Positions 1 through 5,188 are shown, numbered from the stretch's first letter. The stretch: 5,577 bases of DNA from Chitinophaga pinensis (GCA_945872805.1 CAMCBE010000154.1:1-5577), one strand, 5' to 3'. Notes: a model not told the origin generated them from the letters alone. Made by a program: numbers and translations.

Positions 1-640
1 AAGTAGCCTGCGCAATATCAACCCCAGGCTGATAGGCCGACTTCAACGCTGTAATTAAATCTGCAGCAAATGGAAGATGCCCCAACTCGCCTTCAATGTG
101 AAGAATCAAATTCTTCACTTCTTTATCCACTTTCATTCTGCCTACAGCACCCTGTTGGTCTGTGTTCCATCGATATAACTTTCCGTGAATAGCAAAGCGA
201 GAAAGTTCATCTAAGTCATTGTCCTCACTGCCGATGTAAAATACCGGAACAAAATATTTTGAAGGATATGCTTCCGACAATTGCTTTGCCAACACAATGG
301 CATGCGCTGTTTTATAAATAAAATATAAATACCCTGTAAATATATTGGGTTGATGGGCAGTACAGATGGTGAATGTATTGTCATTCAAGAGCAACTCTAT
401 ATGTTGCCTTTGAAGATCGGAGGATTCAATGTCCCTATACGCTTGTTCAAATACGCGATGAATTAATTTTCTATCTGTATTGAAAGAAGTCCGTGCTTCA
501 ATAGCAGAAGCAATACCCGCTAAATTCGGTTGATGAGAAAAGAAAGACGTTAATGTTGGCTCGTTATTCAAGTAGGCATGAATAAGCGATGAGAACTTTC
601 CAGTTTCCTGATATTGAATATATGTTGCGGTTGCCTTCAC
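1..640 (-). CDS. bshC: Bacillithiol biosynthesis cysteine-adding enzyme BshC, N-terminal part (3' end beyond the left edge)
   Basis: I translated this frame by hand; it runs open for 213 codons to the window edge. BshC is the enzyme assigned to the last step of bacillithiol synthesis, joining cysteine to glucosamine-malate in the cytoplasm; bacillithiol is the low-molecular-weight thiol of many Firmicutes and Bacteroidota. Visible marks are an early HQPN at residues 36-39, the stretch TAHQPNIFTGYLYFIYKTAH at 94-113, which matches the family's TGxQ..FTGPLYxIYK region, and VPVFYIGSEDNDLDEL at about 131-146, matching its (A/G/S)ED.D.DE motif. The family is usually about 530 residues, so roughly 40% is present. 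The start is GTG at 640-638: an in-frame TAA lies only one codon upstream and the first in-frame ATG is about 170 codons in, so GTG is the only reasonable start. It begins 44 bases after the rimO stop, with no Shine-Dalgarno or clear promoter in the gap, so it is probably cotranscribed with rimO. Confidence 0.9.
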   Translation of the reverse strand, partial: MKATATYIQYQETGKFSSLIHAYLNNEPTLTSFFSHQPNLAGIASAIEARTSFNTDRKLIHRVFEQAYRDIESSDLQRQHIELLLNDNTFTICTAHQPNIFTGYLYFIYKTAHAIVLAKQLSEAYPSKYFVPVFYIGSEDNDLDELSRFAIHGKLYRWNTDQQGAVGRMKVDKEVKNLILHIEGELGHLPFAADLITALKSAYQPGVDIAQAT

Positions 641-684
641 GGATTAAAATTACGTAAATCTATAGGGTGATTTATAAAAGGTTG

Positions 685-1995
685 CTAGTCGACTACCTCG
701 CCTTCCAAGTCGTAATCATATGCCTTGCTGATGAGTACATTCACAAAATCTCCAGGCTTCAATACTTTCTTAGAATGAATAATAACTTCATTATCTACTT
801 CCACACTATCGAATTCAGTTCGACCAATATATCGGCCTGCTTCTTTTTTGTCCACCATCACTTTATATACGTTACCGATATAGGCTTGGTTTTTTTCAAA
901 GCTGATTTCCTGTTGAAATTCTATGATCTCTTGTGCACGCGATTCTTTTTCTTCTGATGACAACGTGTCTTCCAATGTAAACGCGGATGTATCTTCTTCA
1001 TGCGAGTAGGTGAATATTCCTACGCGATCAAATTGCATTTCAGCTAAAAATGATTTCAATTCATCAACATCTTCTCTTGTCTCTCCGGGAAAACCAGCAA
1101 TCAAGGTAGTACGCAAACAAATTCCTGGAATTTTTGTACGGATTTCTTTGATCAGGTCTTTCATTTCCTGTTGCGTAATCTGGCGGTTCATGGCCTTCAA
1201 CATTCGGTCACTAGCATGTTGTAAAGGCATATCCAAGTAATTACAAATATTCGGATGTGCGTTGATGGCATCAATGATTTCGATGGGGAATTTTGAAGGA
1301 TAAGCATAATGAAGCCTGATCCAATGAAGTCCTTCAACGGCGGCAAGCTTATTCAACAGTTCAGGAAGCATTCTCTTTTTATAGATATCTAATCCATAAT
1401 AGGTAAGCTCTTGGGCGATAAGCATGATTTCTTTTACACCTCGTTTCACCAAACGGTTGGCCTCGTCTACCAGCTCTTCGATTGTTTTGCTTTTGTGGGC
1501 ACCGCGCATCAACGGGATGGCACAAAATGAACAGGTACGGTTACACCCTTCGCTGATTTTCATATAGGCATAATGAGATGGCGTGCTGAGCAATCGTTCT
1601 CCGAGCAATTCCGATTTATAATCTGCATTCAAAACCGCCAACAACCCAGACAATTCCATGGTTCCGAAATAAGCATCTACTTCAGGTATTTCGGCTTCTA
1701 GGTTTTGCTTATACCGTTCGCTCAAACAACCCGTTACAAATACTTTGTCGAGTTTGCCTTTTTTCTTCAATTCCACTTGAGCTAAAATGGTATTGACACT
1801 TTCCTCCTTTGCTTTGTCGATGAATCCGCAGGTATTGATGACCACGATATTATGGTCGAGTTTTTTATTTTCATGCACCACGTCGAATGCATTGGCTTCT
1901 AATTGTCCGCTTAACACCTCACTATCCACCATATTTTTACTGCACCCGAGGGTGATGATGTTGATCTTGTCTTTTTTGATTGTCCTTGTCTTCAT
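685..1995 (-). CDS. rimO: Ribosomal protein S12 (uS12) aspartate methylthiotransferase RimO
   Basis: RimO is a cytoplasmic radical-SAM enzyme that adds a beta-methylthio group to a conserved aspartate of ribosomal protein uS12. The 436-residue product has the full three-part layout. The N-terminal UPF0004 domain carries cluster-binding cysteines C18 (in TLGCSKNMVDSE, the RimO rather than MiaB signature), C56 (NTCGF) and C90 (TGCLSE). The radical-SAM core has CxxxCxxC at C151, C155 and C158 (EGCNRTCSFCAIP). A C-terminal TRAM domain covers about 368-436. Length is normal and nothing is missing. The ATG at 1995-1993 places the first motif at the expected distance. The gene has its own candidate promoter (TACCTTTG, minus strand 2066-2059) and a leader of roughly 55-60 bases, so it need not depend on read-through from ftsY or the RhuM-Fic gene. 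bshC follows 44 bases downstream. MiaB is the close alternative, but the N-terminal motif argues against it. Confidence 0.96.
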   Translation of the reverse strand: MKTRTIKKDKINIITLGCSKNMVDSEVLSGQLEANAFDVVHENKKLDHNIVVINTCGFIDKAKEESVNTILAQVELKKKGKLDKVFVTGCLSERYKQNLEAEIPEVDAYFGTMELSGLLAVLNADYKSELLGERLLSTPSHYAYMKISEGCNRTCSFCAIPLMRGAHKSKTIEELVDEANRLVKRGVKEIMLIAQELTYYGLDIYKKRMLPELLNKLAAVEGLHWIRLHYAYPSKFPIEIIDAINAHPNICNYLDMPLQHASDRMLKAMNRQITQQEMKDLIKEIRTKIPGICLRTTLIAGFPGETREDVDELKSFLAEMQFDRVGIFTYSHEEDTSAFTLEDTLSSEEKESRAQEIIEFQQEISFEKNQAYIGNVYKVMVDKKEAGRYIGRTEFDSVEVDNEVIIHSKKVLKPGDFVNVLISKAYDYDLEGEVVD

Positions 1996-2027
1996 CCTTG
2001 TCGTTTAGCTATGCAATCAGCTCATTG

Positions 2028-2043
2028 ATAACCAAGGGGTTAT
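2028..2043 (-). other. Small stem-loop in the predicted rimO leader
   Basis: ATAACC (2028-2033) and GGTTAT (2038-2043) form a perfect 6-base inverted repeat around a 4-base loop. It lies between the candidate promoter and the rimO start, so it would be in the 5' untranslated RNA. A short stem like this can arise by chance, and no T-tract follows it on the minus strand. No function is assigned. Confidence 0.3.
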
Positions 2044-2058
2044 TCTGATTTTGCTCCG

Positions 2059-2066
2059 CAAAGGTA
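2059..2066 (-). promoter_or_regulatory. Candidate Bacteroidota sigma-A type promoter (-7 element) for rimO
   Basis: Read on the minus strand, the sequence is TACCTTTG followed by CGGAGCAAAA, a full match to the TAnnTTTG -7 consensus of Bacteroidota housekeeping promoters. Transcription would start around 2050-2055, leaving a leader of about 55-60 bases before the ATG at 1995. No clear TTG-type -33 element is seen 17-23 bases upstream, which lowers confidence. The position, between the RhuM-Fic gene and rimO, fits a promoter serving rimO and bshC. Confidence 0.55.
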
Positions 2067-2104
2067 ATCATTCCATGAACTTAATTATCATTCTGAGTAC
2101 TCAT

Positions 2105-2133
2105 CTGCCATTCCGAGCGAAGCGAGGAATGAC
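2105..2133 (+). repeat. Dispersed hairpin repeat, copy 1 (GCGAAGC-core palindromic element)
   Basis: This 29-base stretch matches 3351-3379 at 28 of 29 positions (the fourth base differs, C here, G there). Its core at 2109-2131 has outer arms CATTCC and GGAATG. Inside these lie a GA step on each side and a central GCGAAGC, which folds as GC/GC around a GAA triloop. The element resembles a REP-like intergenic repeat that I recall being widespread in unrelated bacterial genomes; that recollection is not checked here. It lies downstream of the RhuM-Fic gene and upstream of rimO. Confidence 0.8.
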
Positions 2134-2136
2134 GTC

Positions 2137-2166
2137 AAAGAAAACCCCATCTAGGGAATTAATGGG
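2137..2166 (-). terminator. Candidate weak intrinsic terminator after the RhuM-Fic gene
   Basis: On the minus strand, CCCAT (2166-2162) and ATGGG (2150-2146) can pair in a 5-base stem with an 11-base loop. The stem is followed, after one G, by the T-rich run TTTTCTTT (2144-2137). It lies about 55 bases past the stop codon of the RhuM-Fic gene and before the rimO promoter, the expected place for a terminator. The stem is short, so it may be inefficient; the adjacent hairpin repeat could add to it. Confidence 0.4.
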
Positions 2167-2219
2167 TAAACGAAAGTTGCCTTGTTGTGAACAGTTATCT
2201 TATTTGATAATAATTGTTG

Positions 2220-3185
2220 TTAAGACAGATTTCGGTTCAGTACACTTATTAAAAGCTTTTTTACAGTTTCCATTTCATCTGCTTTACTTGAAGCAACAAA
2301 TAGAGTCAAGCTAGCGAGCGCTTCATTACTGATTATCGGTCGTTCTTGTTCATTGAATAAGATACCATTTTGTTCAAGAAATAATAAAAAACAGGCTGCC
2401 GCAATTCGTTTGTTGCCATCAACAAATGCATGATTTTTTACTACTAAGTAAAGTAGCATAGCTGCTTTCTCTTCAATAGAAGGGTATGCATCTTTATTTC
2501 CAAATGCCTGTTTTATTTGATTTATTGCACTTTCAAAACTTTTGTCTTTTATTTTACCAAATACATTTGAATTAAATTCAGAACGCATTTCATCAACCAG
2601 ATTCATATAGTTGGAAATACTCGGATATTTTATCTTGTATATATGCTTTCCAGAAGCATCCAATGTCTCATGATCATAATCATCCAAAAGTTTTAATCCA
2701 ATTCTAAATTGATCTAACCATGCGTATGATTTAGTCTCATTAATTTTTTCTTCTATCGCTCTGTTTAATATTCTAATTCCATCATGCAGAATTCTAAGTT
2801 CTTTATTTTTTTGCTCAAGTCGTTTTGCATTTATGGCTACGCCTTCAATTAGATAATCCTTAAGCCTTTGGGTAGCCCATTGACGAAATTGAGTACCTCT
2901 CATTGATTTCACTCTATAACCTACTGAAATGATTACATCTAGATTATAAAGCTGGGTTTTATATTTCTTTCCATCTGCAGCAGTTGTCAAGGATTCCTTG
3001 ACAACTGAAATAGCTCGTAACTCCTTCTCTCTGAAGCAATTATTAACGTGAAGACTAATATTTTGCTTTGTTTGACCAAATAGTTCAGCCATTTGCTGTT
3101 GGGTTAACCAAACAGTTTCATTCTCAAACTTGACCTCAATTTGAGTTTTCTTGTCTTTGCTCTTGTAAATGATTATTTCGTTCAA
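2220..3185 (-). CDS. RhuM-type N-terminal domain fused to a Fic/Doc domain
   Basis: The 321-residue product has two parts. Residues 1 to about 115 match the RhuM 'virulence protein' family: IIIYKSKDKKTQIEVKF, then a helix-turn-helix-like segment WLTQQQMAELFGQTKQNIS (26-44), LTTAADGKKYKTQLYNLDVI (66-85) and GYRVKSMRGTQFRQWATQRL (89-108). Residues about 120-150 are rich in K and E and may link the domains as a helix. The C-terminal part is Fic/Doc, with active-site loop HAFVDGNKR at 252-260. Lysine at 259, where AMP-transferring Fic enzymes have glycine, is the Doc pattern; phage P1 Doc phosphorylates EF-Tu. The substrate here is unknown. I see no obvious (S/T)xxxE(G/N) inhibitory motif and no neighbouring antitoxin. 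The start is TTG (3185-3183): an in-frame TAA lies 11 codons upstream with no ATG or GTG between, and the N-terminus then matches the family. Hand counts give about 30% G+C over 2461-2700 against about 47% over 1441-1680 in rimO, suggesting horizontal acquisition. Confidence 0.9.
   Translation of the reverse strand: MNEIIIYKSKDKKTQIEVKFENETVWLTQQQMAELFGQTKQNISLHVNNCFREKELRAISVVKESLTTAADGKKYKTQLYNLDVIISVGYRVKSMRGTQFRQWATQRLKDYLIEGVAINAKRLEQKNKELRILHDGIRILNRAIEEKINETKSYAWLDQFRIGLKLLDDYDHETLDASGKHIYKIKYPSISNYMNLVDEMRSEFNSNVFGKIKDKSFESAINQIKQAFGNKDAYPSIEEKAAMLLYLVVKNHAFVDGNKRIAAACFLLFLEQNGILFNEQERPIISNEALASLTLFVASSKADEMETVKKLLISVLNRNLS
2981..3007. repeat. 27-base perfect dyad inside the RhuM-Fic coding sequence
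   Basis: The arms are CAGTTGTCAAGGA (2981-2993) and its exact reverse complement (2995-3007), with a single central T at 2994. The element lies over codons 60-69 (S-V-V-K-E-S-L-T-T-A) of the RhuM-Fic gene, between the helix-turn-helix-like segment and the NLDVI motif. In mRNA it would form a stem of up to 12 base pairs with a 3-base loop. In DNA it has the form of a two-fold protein-binding site. Function is unknown. Confidence 0.9.
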
Positions 3186-3219
3186 TAGGATTAATTTGAA
3201 TTTCTGAGGATTAGCTTAT

Positions 3220-3227
3220 CAAATTTA
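3220..3227 (-). promoter_or_regulatory. Candidate -7 promoter element for the RhuM-Fic gene
   Basis: On the minus strand this reads TAAATTTG, matching TAnnTTTG. It would start transcription near 3212-3215 and give a leader of about 27-30 bases before the TTG start at 3185. The surrounding DNA is very AT-rich, so a chance match is possible, and no good -33 element is seen at the right distance. The gap 3186-3449 otherwise holds the hairpin repeat, a nine-base direct repeat and no gene. Confidence 0.35.
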
Positions 3228-3350
3228 ATGAAAAGGTCAATCTGAATAAAGATTAAAAGAAGGAATGATAATTAGCTTACCGTTTTCTAAGAATATGCAC
3301 GAACTCTCAACTCTCATTCAGCGCATAACATTTCCATTACCCATACATAT

Positions 3351-3379
3351 CTGGCATTCCGAGCGAAGCGAGGAATGAC
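3351..3379 (+). repeat. Dispersed hairpin repeat, copy 2 (GCGAAGC-core palindromic element)
   Basis: This is the second copy of the element at 2105-2133, in the same orientation and differing at one base. The core hairpin is 3355-3377. Together the two copies flank the RhuM-Fic gene as direct repeats 1246 bases apart. This copy is also part of a larger set of inverted repeats: its left arm TGGCATTCC (3352-3360) is exactly complementary to GGAATGCCA at 3411-3419. Confidence 0.8.
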
Positions 3380-3384
3380 AGAAT

Positions 3385-3419
3385 AAAAAGGAGAATGGCA
3401 TTGTAAAAAAGGAATGCCA
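3385..3419 (-). terminator. Candidate intrinsic terminator after ftsY
   Basis: On the minus strand, TGGCATT (3419-3413) and AATGCCA (3402-3396) form a perfect 7-base stem with a 10-base loop. A T-rich stretch that includes TTTTT (3389-3385) follows about six bases later. It starts about 30 bases past the ftsY stop. The offset T-run and modest stem make it a weaker candidate than the one at 4961-4993. The same left arm can pair instead with the hairpin repeat further downstream. Confidence 0.35.
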
Positions 3420-3449
3420 ATAAAGAAGGTGTAATAAAACTACCTTGCT

Positions 3450-4409
3450 TTACGAAATACTAAAAAGTCGTTCTACAAAAACGGACTTGTCGAATAGCAT
3501 CAAGTCTTCTGCTTTTTCTCCTACGCCGATGAATTTAACGGGTATTTTAAATTGATTTGCGATGGCGAGTACGATTCCACCCTTTGCTGTGCCATCGAGT
3601 TTAGTAATGGCTAACGCCGTAACATCGGTTGCTGTTGAAAAATGCCTGGCTTGTTCAATCGCGTTTTGTCCGGTTGTACCATCCAGCACCAACAACGTTT
3701 CATGCGGCGCATTAGGAATCACTTTTTGAATAACACGCTTGATTTTACTTAGCTCTTCCATCAAGTGCGCTTTATTGTGAAGCCTACCAGCTGTATCGAT
3801 GATGAGTATATCAACGCCTTTTGCTATCGCACTATTGACTGCATCAAATGCTATGGAAGCAGGATCACTGCCCATTTCTTTTTTAACGATGGGCACACCC
3901 ACGCGTTCACTCCAAATCGTCAATTGATCAACCGCAGCAGCTCTAAATGTATCGGCAGCACCCAACATCACCGTTTTGCCAGAGGCCTTAAAATTCGTCG
4001 CAAGCTTTCCTATGGTGGTTGTTTTACCAACACCGTTTACGCCCACTACCAGCATCACGAATGGCTTCTTCCCTTCTGGCAAACTGAAGCCTTCTAAAAT
4101 ATTTTCTTTGCTGTCTATCAACAGCACTTGCATTTCTTCTTGTAAGATTTGATTCAGTTCGGCTGTACCGATGTATTTATCTTTTGCTACACGACGTTGA
4201 ATCTGCTCAATGATTTGTAGCGTAGTGTCTACACCAACATCAGAAGATATAAGGGCTTCTTCAAGTTGATCCAATACATCATCATCAATCTGAGATTTAC
4301 CCGCAATAGCTTTGGTGATTTTTGAAAAAAAACCTTCTTTGGTTTTCTCCAATCCCTTGTCGAGTTGTTCTTTTTCCTTGACACCAAATAATCGATCAAA
4401 AAATCCCAT
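3450..4409 (-). CDS. ftsY: Signal recognition particle receptor FtsY (SRP-family GTPase)
   Basis: FtsY is the membrane-associated receptor that docks SRP-bound, translating ribosomes at the SecYEG translocon and hydrolyses GTP together with Ffh. The 319-residue product has an amphipathic start (MGFFDRLFGV) that probably touches the membrane, with no long acidic A domain, as is usual for short FtsY forms. The N domain runs to about residue 110. The G domain follows: P-loop GVNGVGKTT (123-131), DTFRAAA (153-159), DTAGR (205-209), TKLDG (269-273) and the closing GVGEKAEDLMLFD (295-307). Ffh is excluded by the missing methionine-rich M domain and by the FtsY-type C-terminus. All key residues are present. 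The ATG at 4409-4407 lies 5 bases after the stop of the acetyltransferase gene, so the two are almost certainly cotranscribed. The RhuM-Fic gene begins 264 bases downstream. Confidence 0.97.
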   Translation of the reverse strand: MGFFDRLFGVKEKEQLDKGLEKTKEGFFSKITKAIAGKSQIDDDVLDQLEEALISSDVGVDTTLQIIEQIQRRVAKDKYIGTAELNQILQEEMQVLLIDSKENILEGFSLPEGKKPFVMLVVGVNGVGKTTTIGKLATNFKASGKTVMLGAADTFRAAAVDQLTIWSERVGVPIVKKEMGSDPASIAFDAVNSAIAKGVDILIIDTAGRLHNKAHLMEELSKIKRVIQKVIPNAPHETLLVLDGTTGQNAIEQARHFSTATDVTALAITKLDGTAKGGIVLAIANQFKIPVKFIGVGEKAEDLMLFDKSVFVERLFSIS

Positions 4410-4414
4410 AGTCG

Positions 4415-4948
4415 TTAATTATAAAGGTCATATCGCATTAAAAAATCCGGTTCGGGTTCTTCAAAATAATCAAACATACAGGTTTCATAGACAACAAATC
4501 CTGCGTGTTGATAAAACTGAATCGCCTTCGCATTATGCTGCCATACTTCCAACCAAAGTACTTGATAGTGCTCTTTTTTAGCATAGTCTTTTGCTAAATC
4601 CACGAAAGATTTTCCAACGTGTAAGCCATGAAATTCATTGAGCACATAAAGCTTGGATAGCCTCAAGCATTTTTTATCTGGAATGCCTTTAGGTTGCATT
4701 TGTCCATTGAGTTTCAAAAACCCCACACTTTGGATACCATTTTTTGCAACATAAAATAAGTTTTGCGGATCCTGCAGTTCAGTTTTGATGACATCCAACG
4801 TGAGGTATGCGTCGATGTATTTTAGTATTTGAATTTGGTTGGTGTTCGACGCTTCATAATAGGTTTCAATGAAAGTCTTCCTTGATAGCTCGGTGATATC
4901 AAGGGCGTCTTCTGGCTTGGCTCGTATGAGTTGAATCGAATCTTTCAT
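4415..4948 (-). CDS. GNAT-family N-acetyltransferase, PaiA-like
   Basis: The product is a cytoplasmic acetyl-CoA-dependent transferase of about 177 residues. Numbered from the ATG, visible GNAT elements are LIRAKPEDALDITELSRKTF (7-26), the central strand and CoA loop in RLSKLYVLNEFHGLHVGK (96-113) and motif B NAKAIQFYQHAGF (139-151). The CoA loop departs from Q/RxxGxG/A: it reads HGLHVG, with histidine at the first and fourth positions. Layout and C-terminal wording (VLWLEVWQHNAKAIQFY, then a FDYF..EPDFLM end) resemble Bacillus PaiA, a polyamine acetyltransferase, but the substrate here is not determined. I chose ATG at 4948-4946. A GTG at 4960-4958 would add four residues but directly follows the T-tract of the preceding terminator. 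Its stop lies 5 bases from ftsY, so the two share an operon. A hand count gives about 37% G+C over 4561-4800, below ftsY. Confidence 0.88.
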   Translation of the reverse strand: MKDSIQLIRAKPEDALDITELSRKTFIETYYEASNTNQIQILKYIDAYLTLDVIKTELQDPQNLFYVAKNGIQSVGFLKLNGQMQPKGIPDKKCLRLSKLYVLNEFHGLHVGKSFVDLAKDYAKKEHYQVLWLEVWQHNAKAIQFYQHAGFVVYETCMFDYFEEPEPDFLMRYDLYN

Positions 4949-4960
4949 GGCTATTAACAC

Positions 4961-4993
4961 AAAAGCTGTTCCGATAGTGATAACGGAACAGCT
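4961..4993 (-). terminator. Intrinsic terminator of the rpmB-rpmG-DUF4295 operon
   Basis: AGCTGTTCCG (4964-4973) and CGGAACAGCT (4984-4993) are perfect 10-base inverted arms around a 10-base loop, which can close by two further pairs. On the minus strand the stem runs into TTTTGTGTT, a short T-tract. The hairpin is 24 bases past the DUF4295 stop and just before the acetyltransferase start. It should separate the highly expressed ribosomal operon from the acetyltransferase-ftsY pair. Partial read-through could still supply those genes, since no clear promoter lies in the gap. Confidence 0.75.
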
Positions 4994-4997
4994 CAGG

Positions 4998-5010
4998 TTT
5001 GAAATTCAAA
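4998..5010. other. Short AT-rich dyad between DUF4295 and the terminator
   Basis: TTTGAA and TTCAAA flank a single central A, giving a perfect 6+1+6 dyad. It lies in the 69-base gap ahead of the acetyltransferase. It could be a small operator, but chance is likely for AT-rich DNA of this length. Confidence 0.25.
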
Positions 5011-5017
5011 TTAAGTA

Positions 5018-5188
5018 TTACTGGGCTAAGAAATCCTTTACCTTATCCTTGTGGATAATAGACTCCTTAAAAGTGTAAGCGCCTGTCTTAGGGCTTCTTA
5101 CTGCCTTAATTACTTTTGTCCAGTTCTTCGCTTCGGCAGAAGCCTTAAGATCTTTTACTTTCGAGTTTTTGGAAGCTGATTTTGCCAT
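5018..5188 (-). CDS. DUF4295 family small ribosomal-type protein (probable bL38)
   Basis: This 56-residue ORF was translated by hand. It starts MAKSASKNSKVKDLKASAEA and contains KAVRSPKTGAYTFKESII at about 28-45, which matches the DUF4295 core (K..KSPKTGAYTF.E). It is strongly basic, as expected for an rRNA-binding protein. DUF4295 is confined to Bacteroidota and, as I recall with moderate certainty, corresponds to bL38 seen in the Flavobacterium johnsoniae ribosome structure. The ATG is at 5188-5186, only 2 bases after the rpmG stop, so translation may be coupled. Its stop is followed by the terminator at 4961-4993, making it the last gene of the rpmB-rpmG operon. Its position beside bL28 and bL33 supports a role in the large subunit. 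Confidence 0.9.
   Translation of the reverse strand: MAKSASKNSKVKDLKASAEAKNWTKVIKAVRSPKTGAYTFKESIIHKDKVKDFLAQ

Noticed and set aside
667..2008. Plus-strand ORFs at 667-957, 1010-1240 and 1787-2008.
   Set aside because: All lie antisense to the well-supported rimO coding sequence and have low-complexity translations.
2051..2314. An 87-codon plus-strand ORF across the rimO to RhuM-Fic gap.
   Set aside because: It reads through the rimO promoter, the hairpin repeat and the end of the RhuM-Fic gene in antisense, with no recognisable domain.
3265..3378. A 37-codon plus-strand ORF starting MIISLPFSKNMHELSTLIQR and ending HSERSEE, upstream of the RhuM-Fic gene (possible antitoxin).
   Set aside because: It is opposite to all neighbours and its last residues are just the hairpin repeat read through in one frame. 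It has no family signature and the wrong position for a cotranscribed antitoxin.
2105..3379. The pair of 29-base repeats as a CRISPR array or as terminal repeats of an insertion sequence.
   Set aside because: There are only two copies, 1246 bases apart, in direct rather than inverted orientation, with no spacers, transposase or visible target-site duplication.
3765..4581. Plus-strand ORFs at 3765-4097 and 4312-4581.
   Set aside because: They are antisense to ftsY and to the acetyltransferase and show no domain or start context.
4949..4960. A GTG at 4960 as the start of the acetyltransferase, adding four residues.
   Set aside because: It abuts the T-tract of the upstream terminator; the ATG at 4948 fits the usual distance to the first GNAT strand. 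Not fully excluded.
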